From NCBI RefSeq assembly GCF_021916785.1, contig NZ_JAKCFC010000005.1, forward strand, positions 1 to 64,000: a stretch of DNA of 64,000 bases, in the 5' to 3' direction. The stretch comes from Mycolicibacterium lacusdiani. GTDB taxonomy: Bacteria > Actinomycetota > Actinomycetes > Mycobacteriales > Mycobacteriaceae. Below are positions 1-8,339 of the stretch, in pieces; the stretch's first letter is position 1, and every line of letters begins with the position of its first letter. The notes below the pieces were generated by a model. It saw only the letters and a program-made list of their open reading frames with translations, did not search any database and had not been told where the DNA came from. Both the position numbers and the translations under genes were made by a program.

Positions 1-58
1 CCAACACATACCGAACCTTGTCTTCAGCCGATATCTTCGACCGCCGCGACCTGGTCAT
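1..58 (-). CDS. start of a probable transposase gene (cut by window edge)
   Basis: Only the first 19 codons are inside the window, reading leftward from an ATG at 58-56 (residues MTRSRRSKISAEDKVRYVL). A strong ribosome site (GGAAGGAG on the minus strand, about 65-72) sits just upstream, so this is a real start. The basic beginning followed by a 'SAEDKVRYVL' stretch resembles the helix-turn-helix opening of IS3-type and related transposases. That assignment is inference from very little sequence; any HTH protein with a basic N-terminus would look alike. Confidence 0.4.
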   Translation of the reverse strand, partial: MTRSRRSKISAEDKVRYVL

Positions 59-121
59 CTGACACTCCTTCCGACATGTCACCAATCTTCACTCGGCGAC
101 CGTGACAAGAAGTCTGAGTCA

Positions 122-1744
122 GTGCACGAGCGTAGAATCGAACGCGTGTTCGAAGAATCCTCGCCCGATGATCTGCTCTCCGTGGTGGAGCAGTGCCGTC
201 GTGAGGAGTCCGCGACCATTGGGCGGCGCATGGCGGCGATCGCCGGCCTGCTGTGGCACCGCACGGCCGAAGCCGAGGGTATCGACGACGACCCCGGCTA
301 CGCCATGATCACCGGGTTCGCCCGCACCACCGCCGAGATCGGCGCAGCGCTGAACCTGCCGCCCACCACGGCAGGCACCATCGTCTCCCACGCGGAGGCA
401 CTCGAGCGGTTGCCCGAGATCGCCGCACTACTTGCCGATGGCCGCGTTGACTGGCCCACCTGCGAGGTCGTCATCCGCCGTTGCGAACTGGTCGACCACG
501 ACGCGATGGTGGAGTTGGACCAGCGGCTGGCGAGCACCATCTCGACGTGGCCGTCGTGGTCGCGGCGCCGGGTCATCCACGCCGTGGACGCCGCGATTGC
601 CCGCCTAGACCCGGAGGCGGCGAAGAAGCGCAGGCAGGCCGCCGACACCGACCGCTATCTGCGGGTGACCGCGAAGCCCAACGGGATGGCCGACATCCGC
701 GGGTCGGTGCCCGCACCGGCGGCAGCGATGTTCGACAAGCGGGTAACCGAGATGGCGGCCGCGGTGTGCGCGGAGGATCCGCGCACCACGATGCAGCGCC
801 GCGCCGATGCGATCGAGGCGCTCACCGAGGGCCGCGAATTGGGGTGCGCGTGCGGGCGCTCGGACTGCCCGATCGCACCGGTCGACCCCGAGATTCGGGG
901 TGGGGTGCGGTTCGTGATCAACGTGATCGCCGGCGAAGCGACGCTCACCGGCGACGACGAGGAACCCGGGCACCTGGAGGGCTACGGCGTGATCGACGCC
1001 GACCAGGTCCGCCAGATCGCCGCCAGGAAGGCGATCCTGAGGCCGGTCGGTCCGCCGCCCACCAACGCCAAGCTGGCCGCCTCGCTGCGGTATCAGCCGT
1101 CTGCGGCGGTGGAACGCTGGATCCGGTGCAGGGACCTGATCTGCCGGTTCCCCGGCTGCGACCGCCCGGCGTGGCGCGCCGACGTCGACCACACCGTGCC
1201 CTTCGACCACGACGACCCCCGCGCGGGTGGCGGGCCGACGCTCGGGACCAACCTGGGTTGCTATTGCCGCCAGCATCATCGGCTCAAGACCTTCCACGGC
1301 GGGCCCGACGGCTGGCGCGACGTGCAACTCGCCGACGGCACGATCGTGTGGACCTCGCCGACGGGACGGGAGTACCGCACCACTCCCGACGGCGCGGAGC
1401 TGTTCGACGGGATCGCCGCCGCGTGCGGCATCCCTCGCCTCCGCAAACGAAACCGGCGGCGGGAGAAGGCGTTGCGCACCGCGGCCGCCCGACGCGGCAT
1501 GCACGCCAAGCGGGCCGCCAACGACGCGACGCTCGCTCTCAACCGGGCCAGACTCGCCGAGATCGACATCCGCAAGTGGCGCAACGACATGCGCCGCACC
1601 CTGCTCAACCTCAAGGGCGGCGCACCGAGCACCAGCCCGTGGTGCACTTGGGTCAACGACCCCCGCGAAGACGAACACATCTCCGCCGACTGGCGACCAC
1701 CCGAACGCGACCCCGACCAGACTCCTGACGAACCACCGTTCTGA
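122..1744 (+). CDS. DUF222 / HNH endonuclease domain protein (13E12 repeat type)
   Basis: A 540-residue protein with an N-terminal DUF222 region (roughly residues 20-330) and a C-terminal HNH module around residues 335-395: CRFPGC, then DVDHTVPF, then a CRQHHRLK stretch supplying the metal-binding Cys and His residues. This is the architecture of the REP13E12 family, which is multi-copy in mycobacteria and some members of which serve as prophage insertion sites. The tail after residue 430 is rich in Arg and Lys. The GTG start has no clear ribosome site but leaves a complete DUF222. The cellular role and any nuclease target are unknown. It lies next to a probable insertion sequence. Confidence 0.85.
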   Translation: MHERRIERVFEESSPDDLLSVVEQCRREESATIGRRMAAIAGLLWHRTAEAEGIDDDPGYAMITGFARTTAEIGAALNLPPTTAGTIVSHAEALERLPEIAALLADGRVDWPTCEVVIRRCELVDHDAMVELDQRLASTISTWPSWSRRRVIHAVDAAIARLDPEAAKKRRQAADTDRYLRVTAKPNGMADIRGSVPAPAAAMFDKRVTEMAAAVCAEDPRTTMQRRADAIEALTEGRELGCACGRSDCPIAPVDPEIRGGVRFVINVIAGEATLTGDDEEPGHLEGYGVIDADQVRQIAARKAILRPVGPPPTNAKLAASLRYQPSAAVERWIRCRDLICRFPGCDRPAWRADVDHTVPFDHDDPRAGGGPTLGTNLGCYCRQHHRLKTFHGGPDGWRDVQLADGTIVWTSPTGREYRTTPDGAELFDGIAAACGIPRLRKRNRRREKALRTAAARRGMHAKRAANDATLALNRARLAEIDIRKWRNDMRRTLLNLKGGAPSTSPWCTWVNDPREDEHISADWRPPERDPDQTPDEPPF

Positions 1745-1764
1745 GCGGTAGTCCGGCGGACCTG

Positions 1765-3147
1765 CTACAGCGCGGCGTCGGCGACGTCGAGTGCGGCGTC
1801 GAGGATCCGCAGGCCCTCGGCTACCTCGTCGTCGGTGATGTTGCACGCGGGCACCGCGTGGATGCGGTTGAAGTTCGCGAACGGCAGCAGACCGTTCTGC
1901 TTGCACTCGGCGAGCACCGAGTTCATCGCGGGGCTCGATCCGCCATACGGCGCCAACGGTTCCCGCGTCTGCTGGTCGGCCACCAACTCGACCGCCCAGA
2001 ACACGCCGAGCCCGCGGACCTCGCCCACGCAGCGGTGCTTGGCGGCCAGGTCGCGCAGTCCGGGGCCGAGGACGTCGGAGCCGATGCGCTTGGCATTGGC
2101 GACCATGCCCTCGTCCTCCATGGCGTTGATCGTGGCGACGGCAGCGGCACAGGCCAGGGGGTGACCGGAGTAGGTCAGCCCGCCCGGGTAGGCGCGGTCG
2201 TCGAACGTCGCGGCGATCTCCGAGCTGATCGCGACGCCGCCGAGCGGCACGTAGCCCGACGTGACGCCCTTCGCGAACGTGATCAGGTCGGGGGTCACGC
2301 CGAAGTTCTGGATGGCGAACCACTCACCGGTGCGGCCGAATCCGGCCATGACCTCGTCGGCGATCATGACGATGCCGTACTTGTCGCAGATTTCCCGGAC
2401 ACCGGCCAGGTAGCCGGGCGGGGGAACCATGATTCCCGCGGTGCCCGGCACCGACTCGAGGATGATCGCGGCGAACGACGACGCGCCCTCGTGCTGGATC
2501 AGGCGCTCGAGGTACTCCAGTGCGCGATCCGACTCCTGCTGCTCGTTCTCCGCGTGGAACGAACTGCGGTACAGGAACGGGCCGTTGAAGTGCACGACGC
2601 CGGCGCTCGCGTAGTCGTTGGGGTAGCGGCGCGGGTCGCCGGTCAGGTTGATCGCGGTGTCGGTGCCGCCGTGGTAGGAGCGGTAGCGCGACAGCACCTT
2701 GTACCGGCCGGTGTGCAAACGGGCCATGCGCACGGCGTGCTCGACGGCGTCGGCGCCACCGTTGGTGAAGAAGATCTTGTTCAGCTCGCCCGGCGTGCGC
2801 TCGGCGATCAGCCGGGCCGCCTCGGAGCGTGCGTCGTTGGCGTGCTGCGGCGCGACCGTGCACAGCTTCGCCGCCTGTGCCTGGATCGCTGCGACGACCT
2901 TGGGGTGCTGATGGCCGATGTTGGTGAAGACCAACTGCCCTGAGAAGTCGAGCAGCTTGTTGCCGTCGCCGTCCCACACGTAGGAGCCGTCCGACGCCAC
3001 GATAGTCATCGGCTTGATCTGCGCCTGCGCCGACCACGAATGGAAGACGTGCGTGCGGTCGAGTTCGTAAGTGCGGGCTGCCTCGGCGCGCGCGTCCTCG
3101 ACCGACAAGCCGTTGGGCAGGGTCGCGGTGTCCTGGGTGGTGGTCAT
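1765..3147 (-). CDS. class III (omega) aminotransferase, PLP-dependent
   Basis: A 460-residue fold-type I aminotransferase. Visible signatures are the PLP-phosphate region FTNGGADAVE, the aromatic YHGGTD segment, the ring-nitrogen Asp in IADEVMAGFGRTG, and the Schiff-base Lys in FAKGVTSGYVPLGG. The ATG at 3147 was chosen over upstream in-frame codons because GAAAGATGGA precedes it and the family begins near here. The gene lies 120 nt downstream of mmsA on the same strand, with a hairpin element between them. The pairing suggests that it transfers the amino group from beta-alanine or a similar omega-amino acid, giving the semialdehyde that MmsA consumes. The substrate is inferred from context; the fold is certain. 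Confidence 0.85.
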   Translation of the reverse strand: MTTTQDTATLPNGLSVEDARAEAARTYELDRTHVFHSWSAQAQIKPMTIVASDGSYVWDGDGNKLLDFSGQLVFTNIGHQHPKVVAAIQAQAAKLCTVAPQHANDARSEAARLIAERTPGELNKIFFTNGGADAVEHAVRMARLHTGRYKVLSRYRSYHGGTDTAINLTGDPRRYPNDYASAGVVHFNGPFLYRSSFHAENEQQESDRALEYLERLIQHEGASSFAAIILESVPGTAGIMVPPPGYLAGVREICDKYGIVMIADEVMAGFGRTGEWFAIQNFGVTPDLITFAKGVTSGYVPLGGVAISSEIAATFDDRAYPGGLTYSGHPLACAAAVATINAMEDEGMVANAKRIGSDVLGPGLRDLAAKHRCVGEVRGLGVFWAVELVADQQTREPLAPYGGSSPAMNSVLAECKQNGLLPFANFNRIHAVPACNITDDEVAEGLRILDAALDVADAAL

Positions 3148-3194
3148 GGGTCCATCTTTCACTGTGGTCGGCGTCGGCAGGCAACTAGTTCCAC

Positions 3195-3256
3195 GACGAG
3201 CGTGCGTGAACTCCGGTCGGAGTCCGGCGTGTCGGCCGCAGACACGCACGCTCGCC
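3195..3256. repeat. structured intergenic element, copy 1
   Basis: A 62-bp sequence whose ends form a 14-bp stem with one mismatch: GACGAGCGTGCGTG at 3195-3208 and CACGCACGCTCGCC at 3243-3256. It contains an inner hairpin, ACTCC-ggtc-GGAGT. Read on the minus strand, its first half closely matches the element at 59000-59059. It lies between mmsA and the aminotransferase. It could be a dispersed mycobacterial repeat, an RNA stability hairpin or an attenuator. There is no T-run, so it is not a classical terminator. Confidence 0.7.
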
Positions 3257-3267
3257 GAGGGAGGGGG

Positions 3268-4758
3268 TCAGGCGTTCTCGGGGAAGCCGAGGTTGATGCC
3301 GCCGTGGCTGGGGTCGAGCCAGCGCTGCGTGATGGCCTTCTGGCGGGTGAAGAACTGCACGCCGTCCATGCCGTGGGCGTGGGAGTCGCCGAACAGCGAG
3401 TTCTTCCAGCCGCCGAAGCTGTAGTACGCCATCGGCACGGGGATCGGCACGTTGATGCCGACCATGCCGACCTGCACCTCGTTCTGGAAGCGCCGGGCCG
3501 CGCCGCCGTCGTTGGTGAAGATCGCGGTGCCGTTGCCGTAGGGGTTGGCGTTGATCAGCTCCATCGCCTCGTCGTAGGTCTCGACGCGCACGACCGACAG
3601 GACCGGGCCGAAGATCTCGTCGGTGTAGACGCTCATCTCCGGAGTCACCTGGTCGATCAGCGTGGGGCCGAGCCAGAAGCCCTCGGCGCCGCCGTCGGCG
3701 GTGACGTTGCGGCCGTCGACGACGATCTTGGCGCCGTCGTTCTCGCCGGCGTCGATGTAGGAGGCCACCTTGTCGCGGTGGGCCTTGGTCACCAGCGGGC
3801 CCATGTCCGAGTCCTTGGTGCCGTCGCCGATCTTCAGCGGCGTCGTGCGCTCGGCGATCTTGGCGACCAGGTCGTCGGCGATCGGGCCGACGGCGACGCA
3901 GGCCGAGATGGCCATGCAGCGCTCACCGGCGGAGCCGAAGCCTGCGTTGACCATCGCGTCGGCCGCCAGGTCGAGGTCGGCGTCGGGCAGCACCACGGCG
4001 TGGTTCTTCGCGCCGCCGAGAGCCTGGACGCGCTTGCCCGCTGAGGTGCCGGTGGCGTAGACGTACTGCGCGATCGGGGTCGATCCGACGAAGCTGACCG
4101 ACTTGACCTTGGGGTTGGTCAGCAGCTCGTCGACGGCGGTCTTGTCGCCCTGCAGCACGTTGAATACGCCGGCCGGCAGTCCGGCCTCCGCCCACAGTTC
4201 GGCGATCCACAGCGACGCCGACGGATCCTTCTCCGACGGCTTGAGGACGACGGTGTTGCCGGTGGCGATCGCGATGGGGAAGAACCACATCGGGACCATT
4301 GCGGGGAAGTTGAACGGCGAGATGATGCCGACGACGCCGAGCGGCTGGCGGATCGAGTAGACGTCGACGTTGGTCGAGGCGTTCTCGGTGAAGCCGCCCT
4401 TGAGCAGATGCGGAATGCCGCAGGCGAACTCGACGACCTCCTGGCCGCGGCTCACCTCGCCGAGGGCGTCGGAGAGCACCTTGCCGTGCTCGGCGGTGAT
4501 CAGTGCGGCCAGCTTGCCCTTGCGGGAGTTGAGCAGCTCGCGGAAGTTGAACAGGATCTGGGTGCGCTTGGCCAGGCTGGTGTCGCGCCACGCCGGGAAG
4601 GCGGCAGCGGCGGCATCGATCACGGCCTGCGCATCGGCCACGCTGGCCAGCGCGACCTCGCCGGTGACCTCGCCGGACGCCGGGTTGGTGACGGGGGCGG
4701 TGGAGTCGCTGCTGCCCGCGAAGGCCTCGTTGTTCAGCCAGTGGGAGATCGTGCGCAT
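3268..4758 (-). CDS. mmsA: CoA-acylating methylmalonate-semialdehyde dehydrogenase
   Basis: A 496-residue aldehyde dehydrogenase superfamily member that oxidises methylmalonate or malonate semialdehyde to propionyl- or acetyl-CoA with NAD and CoA. The nucleophile Cys is in GSAGERCMAIS, and the SPFNFPAMVPMW and GSTPIAQYV segments typical of the MmsA subfamily are present. The N-terminus (ISHWLNNEAF) matches the usual MmsA start, so the ATG at 4758 is preferred to the longer frame. The gene diverges from the PucR regulator and is followed by an aminotransferase. This context points to beta-alanine, pyrimidine or valine breakdown under PucR control. Confidence 0.92.
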   Translation of the reverse strand: MRTISHWLNNEAFAGSSDSTAPVTNPASGEVTGEVALASVADAQAVIDAAAAAFPAWRDTSLAKRTQILFNFRELLNSRKGKLAALITAEHGKVLSDALGEVSRGQEVVEFACGIPHLLKGGFTENASTNVDVYSIRQPLGVVGIISPFNFPAMVPMWFFPIAIATGNTVVLKPSEKDPSASLWIAELWAEAGLPAGVFNVLQGDKTAVDELLTNPKVKSVSFVGSTPIAQYVYATGTSAGKRVQALGGAKNHAVVLPDADLDLAADAMVNAGFGSAGERCMAISACVAVGPIADDLVAKIAERTTPLKIGDGTKDSDMGPLVTKAHRDKVASYIDAGENDGAKIVVDGRNVTADGGAEGFWLGPTLIDQVTPEMSVYTDEIFGPVLSVVRVETYDEAMELINANPYGNGTAIFTNDGGAARRFQNEVQVGMVGINVPIPVPMAYYSFGGWKNSLFGDSHAHGMDGVQFFTRQKAITQRWLDPSHGGINLGFPENA

Positions 4759-4881
4759 GTAAGGAGCCCTTTGCGGTTGGTTGGGGCCGGACCAGCCGCG
4801 GTGCTGGCGGTGACACCGTTGATTCTGACAAAGCGCGACCACCAAGACCGGTGACGAAGCGTCTCGATGACCGCCGATCCG

Positions 4882-4896
4882 CTTACACTGTGTAAG
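4882..4896. promoter_or_regulatory. 15-bp palindrome over -10 and start of the PucR gene
   Basis: CTTACAC-T-GTGTAAG is a perfect inverted repeat with 7-bp arms. It contains a -10-like hexamer TACACT at 4884-4889, and its last base is the first base of the GTG start six nucleotides later. This is where a repressor would block a leaderless transcript, and autoregulation by PucR is the simplest reading. It is also 124 bp upstream of the mmsA start on the other strand. Confidence 0.6.
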
Positions 4897-6512
4897 TGCC
4901 CGTGACCATCGCCGACGTCGTCGCACTCGACGTCGTCGCGCGCGGCGAGCCCGAGGTCCTCAGCGACTGCCGCTTCGACGACGAGATCCGCTGGGTGCAC
5001 GTCGGCGACGTCGCCGACCTCTCGGCACTCCTGCGGGGCGGTGAACTGCTGCTGACCACCGGCGCACCCCTGCGCCGCGCACCGACGTCCTACCTGCGGG
5101 GTCTCGCCGACGCCGGTGCCCTCGGCGTGGTCGTCGAACTCGGCGCGTCCCTGCGATCGGTGCCGGCCTCGGTCGCCGCGACCGCGAGGGACCTAAACCT
5201 GGCCCTGGTGGTCCTGCACGAGCCGATCAAGTTCGTCGAGGTGACCGAGACGGTGCACCGCCGCATCGTCGCCGAGCAGTACGACGAGGTCGCCTTCGAC
5301 CGGCGCGTGCACGAGGTGTTCACCGAATTGAGCATGAAGCGCGCTTCGGTCCCCGGCATCGTCGACGCGGCCGCGCGGATGCTCGACGAACCCGTCGTAC
5401 TCGAGGACCTGACGCACCAGGCGCTAGCGGTGTCGGCCGGCGGGCGCGCCGCTGCGGCGCTGCTCGAGGACTGGGAGCGGCGGTCGCGGCTAGTGCCCCC
5501 TGGCGGTGACGAGCAGTGGGTGGTCACGTCGGTCGGCCCGCGCGCCGAGGAGTGGGGCCGGCTCATCGTGCCGAGCCGCCCGGCGGACACCGCCCGGGCC
5601 CGGCGGGTGCTCGAGCGAGCCTCCGCGGCGCTCGCGCTGCACCGGATGATCGAACGGGACCGGTCCGGGCTGCACCAGCAGGCGCAGAGCGGGCTGATCG
5701 ACGACATCGTGCGCGGCCGCATCACCGACGACGCCGAGGCGGCAGCCCGGGCCCACGCGCTCGGACTGCGCAAGGCCGCGAGGTACCTCCCGGTCACGGT
5801 GCGGGTGGACCGGACGTCGGATGACACCGATCCCGTTGCGGTGCAACGACGCAACGTCGAACTCCTCGACACCGTCGCGCACACCGTCAACGCAGCAGGC
5901 CACACCGCGCTGTTCGCCATCCGGCGTGACGGCGAGATCGGCGCCGTCCTGTCGCTGGGTACCGGCCGCGCCGGAACCGAGGAGAAGGCGCTGACCGCAC
6001 TGGGCGACGTAATAGGGCAACGGATCCGCCAGGCACACGGCGTCGCCGCTGTCGTCGCGGTCGGGCCACCGGGTGGCGACGTCATCGACGCCGTCGGTGG
6101 ACTGGCCGAGGCCGCCCACGTCGCGGAGGTCGCCATCGGCATGGGCGCCTCGACCCACGGGCGCTCGTACTTCCGCGCCTCCGACGTGCGGCTGCGCGGG
6201 CTGCTGTCCCTGCTCCGGGAGGACCCGCGCGTGCAGAGCTTCGCCGAGACCGAACTGCGCGCACTGCTCACGAGTCCCGACACCGCCCAACCGTCGAACC
6301 TGACCGTCCTGCGCGAATTCCTCAGCGCAGCCGGGAACAAGGCCGCGCTGGCGCAGCGACTGCACATCAGCCGCCCGTCGCTCTACAAGCGGCTTGCCGC
6401 CATCGAACGCACCCTCGGGGTGGACCTCGACGACGCGGAGTCGATGACCTCGCTGCACGTCGCCCTGCTGGTGCACGACGGGCGCCGCGCCGCCCCGTCG
6501 GTCATGGGTTGA
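4896..6512 (+). CDS. PucR-family transcriptional regulator
   Basis: A 538-residue activator-type regulator. Residues about 1-125 form the PucR N-terminal ligand domain, with an opening like TIADVVALDVVARGEPEVL. The middle is a GGDEF-like CdaR region, and the C-terminus carries the PucR winged helix, seen as NKAALAQRLHISRPSLYKRL. It diverges from mmsA with 137 bp between start codons, so it probably controls mmsA and the aminotransferase in response to an amino-acid catabolite. The GTG at 4896 lies six nucleotides after a -10 hexamer and has no ribosome site, which fits a leaderless mRNA. A second GTG at 4902 is the alternative. Confidence 0.87.
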   Translation: MPVTIADVVALDVVARGEPEVLSDCRFDDEIRWVHVGDVADLSALLRGGELLLTTGAPLRRAPTSYLRGLADAGALGVVVELGASLRSVPASVAATARDLNLALVVLHEPIKFVEVTETVHRRIVAEQYDEVAFDRRVHEVFTELSMKRASVPGIVDAAARMLDEPVVLEDLTHQALAVSAGGRAAAALLEDWERRSRLVPPGGDEQWVVTSVGPRAEEWGRLIVPSRPADTARARRVLERASAALALHRMIERDRSGLHQQAQSGLIDDIVRGRITDDAEAAARAHALGLRKAARYLPVTVRVDRTSDDTDPVAVQRRNVELLDTVAHTVNAAGHTALFAIRRDGEIGAVLSLGTGRAGTEEKALTALGDVIGQRIRQAHGVAAVVAVGPPGGDVIDAVGGLAEAAHVAEVAIGMGASTHGRSYFRASDVRLRGLLSLLREDPRVQSFAETELRALLTSPDTAQPSNLTVLREFLSAAGNKAALAQRLHISRPSLYKRLAAIERTLGVDLDDAESMTSLHVALLVHDGRRAAPSVMG

Positions 6513-6517
6513 GCGGT

Positions 6518-6997
6518 ATGACCGAGCCCGAGGCCTACCGCGCCCCGATGCGGTCCCGCCGCGACGATGTACCGCCGGAGTCGTCGATTCGCCGGGGTCT
6601 GGCCCACGGGTTGTGCGGATTCGGCGGTGTCCTAGACGTGGCGCCCGACGGCCTCGACACCGCCATGCGACTGGCCGCCGCCCGGTACGGCAACGGGCTG
6701 GCACGACGCATCGCCCGCTTCGCCGACGTGCCCGACGGCGCCTTCGCCTGGACGCGTGACACCGACGGGCTGTTCTGGCTCGGCCGGCTGCGCGGCCCCT
6801 GGTTCTACGACGCCGACGCCGACGCGACGGCCGTCGATCTGGTGCACGTGCGCAGCTGCGAATGGCAGCACCGTCCCGTCCCGCCATCCGAAGCGCCCGG
6901 AGCGGTGCTGGCGACCTTCGCGCGCGGGGGTCGCAACTTCCAGCGGATCCACGACGACGCCGTCGGCGCGGCGAGCCTGCGGATCTGGGCGCGATAA
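6518..6997 (+). CDS. conserved actinobacterial protein of unknown function
   Basis: About 159 residues. Recognisable blocks are RRGLAHGLCGFGG near the start, FAWTRDTDGLFWLGRL in the middle and FARGGRNFQRIH near the end. This arrangement recurs in uncharacterised actinobacterial proteins. There is no signal peptide or membrane segment. An in-frame TTG at 6509 overlaps the end of the PucR gene and would add three residues, so translation is probably coupled to it. I do not recognise a catalytic motif; the conserved Trp, Arg and Asp residues could line a ligand pocket. Confidence 0.7.
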   Translation: MTEPEAYRAPMRSRRDDVPPESSIRRGLAHGLCGFGGVLDVAPDGLDTAMRLAAARYGNGLARRIARFADVPDGAFAWTRDTDGLFWLGRLRGPWFYDADADATAVDLVHVRSCEWQHRPVPPSEAPGAVLATFARGGRNFQRIHDDAVGAASLRIWAR

Positions 6998-7080
6998 GTC
7001 CCGGGCGCGGGCGCCGAACCGGTTACAGTCGAAGCCAGAAGTGTAATGGCGGTGCTGACGAGGCGAAGGAGTGCGCTGAC

Positions 7081-8307
7081 GTGATCAAGGTGATGGAGGG
7101 AGTCCGGGTCCTCGAGGTTGCCCAGTTCACGTTCGTCCCCGCGGCGGGCGCGATCCTGGCCGACTGGGGCGCGGACGTCATCAAGATCGAGCACCCCGTG
7201 CGCGGTGACACCCAGCGCGGCTTCCTCTACATGGGCGGCATCCAACTCGACCCGAACCGGCACCCGCTGATCGAGCATCCCAACCGCGGCAAGCGCAGCG
7301 TCGGCATCGACGTCTCCACGGCCGACGGTCAGGAGGTGCTTTACGAACTCGCCAAGACCGCCGACGTCTTCCTCACCAACTACATGCCGCAGGCCAGGCA
7401 GAAGAACAAGTTCGACGTCGAGCACATCCGCGCGGTGAACCCAGACATCATCTACGCCCGCGGCAGCGCGTACGGCGACAAGGGGCCCGAACGGCTCGTC
7501 GGTGGCTTCGACGGAACGGCGTTCTGGACGCGCAGCGGCGTCGGCCACGCTCTGACCCCGGAAGAACTCGGTGGCGCACTGCCGCAGGGCATTCCGGCGT
7601 TCGGCGACTCGATCGGCGGGATGAACATCGCGGGTGGCATCTCCGCGGCGCTGTTCCACCGCGAGCGCACCGGCGAGACCGCCGAGATCGACGTCTCCCT
7701 GCTGAGCACCGCCTGGTGGGCGGCAGGCGCCAGCGTGACCCAGGGCATGGAGGTCGGCGAGACGATGCGCTCGACGATGCCCAATGCCGTTGGTCCGACG
7801 TTCAATCCGTTCCTCGGCAACTATCTGACCTCCGACGGCGGCACCATCAACCTGTGCATCGTCAGCCCCACCGGCTACATCCGGGACGCATTCGAGCACC
7901 TGGGTCTGCCGGAACTCGCCGACGACCCGCGATTCTCCGACGTCATGCCGCTCATCGAGAACGCCGCGGCTGCTGCCGAGATGATCGCCGACTCGATCCG
8001 CAGCAAGCCGTTCGACTACTGGCGTCAGCACCTCAAGACCATGAAGGGTCAGTGGGCACCGTTCCAAAGCCTGCTGGACCTGGCCGCCGACGAGCAGGCC
8101 ATCGCCAACGACATGATCGTCGAGGTCGAGGCAGGCGACGGCGGCGAGCCGTTCAAGGTGGTGCGCGGGCCCGTCCAGTTCAACCACGAACCGCTCGAAA
8201 CCACACGGGCGCCAATGGCATCCGAGCACACCGAGCTGGTGCTGATGGAACTCGGGCTGGACTGGGACCGCATCGAAGCCCTCAAGGAGTCCGGCGCGAT
8301 CGCCTGA
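7081..8307 (+). CDS. CaiB/BaiF family III CoA-transferase
   Basis: A 408-residue family III CoA-transferase. The N-terminal Rossmann part reads GVRVLEVAQF and DWGADVIKIEHP, and the catalytic Asp is residue 176 in FGDSIGG, the position of the acyl-enzyme aspartate in this family. The GTG start is supported by GAAGGAG at 7065-7071 with a spacer of nine nucleotides. These enzymes move CoA between carboxylic acids, or isomerise acyl-CoAs in racemase relatives. Mycobacteria have many copies in lipid and sterol breakdown. The substrate is unknown; the adjacent SDR may act on the same compound. Confidence 0.88.
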   Translation: MIKVMEGVRVLEVAQFTFVPAAGAILADWGADVIKIEHPVRGDTQRGFLYMGGIQLDPNRHPLIEHPNRGKRSVGIDVSTADGQEVLYELAKTADVFLTNYMPQARQKNKFDVEHIRAVNPDIIYARGSAYGDKGPERLVGGFDGTAFWTRSGVGHALTPEELGGALPQGIPAFGDSIGGMNIAGGISAALFHRERTGETAEIDVSLLSTAWWAAGASVTQGMEVGETMRSTMPNAVGPTFNPFLGNYLTSDGGTINLCIVSPTGYIRDAFEHLGLPELADDPRFSDVMPLIENAAAAAEMIADSIRSKPFDYWRQHLKTMKGQWAPFQSLLDLAADEQAIANDMIVEVEAGDGGEPFKVVRGPVQFNHEPLETTRAPMASEHTELVLMELGLDWDRIEALKESGAIA

Positions 8308-8321
8308 CCCCGCAGCCGCGT

Positions 8322-8339
8322 CGGTAGGGTCACCTACCG
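8322..8339. promoter_or_regulatory. 18-bp inverted repeat over -10 and start of the SDR gene
   Basis: CGGTAGG-gtca-CCTACCG has perfect 7-bp arms. It covers a -10-like TAGGGT at 8325-8330 and ends on the G of the GTG start at 8339. A protein bound here would block initiation of a leaderless message. No nearby regulator is an obvious partner; a TetR-type repressor encoded elsewhere is a guess. Confidence 0.5.

Noticed and set aside
605..2323. A 572-residue open frame on the minus strand across the HNH and aminotransferase genes
   Set aside because: It is the Arg/Ala/Gly-rich antisense frame expected in high-GC DNA, spans two unrelated genes and has no family resemblance or ribosome site.
3195..3256. 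The intergenic hairpin as a Rho-independent terminator of mmsA
   Set aside because: It has no T-run, and the gene beyond it is co-directional; the branched structure and second copy point to a repeat or RNA element.
5490..6887. A 465-residue minus-strand frame opposite the PucR gene
   Set aside because: Low-complexity Arg-rich sequence opposite a well-supported gene; a shadow frame.
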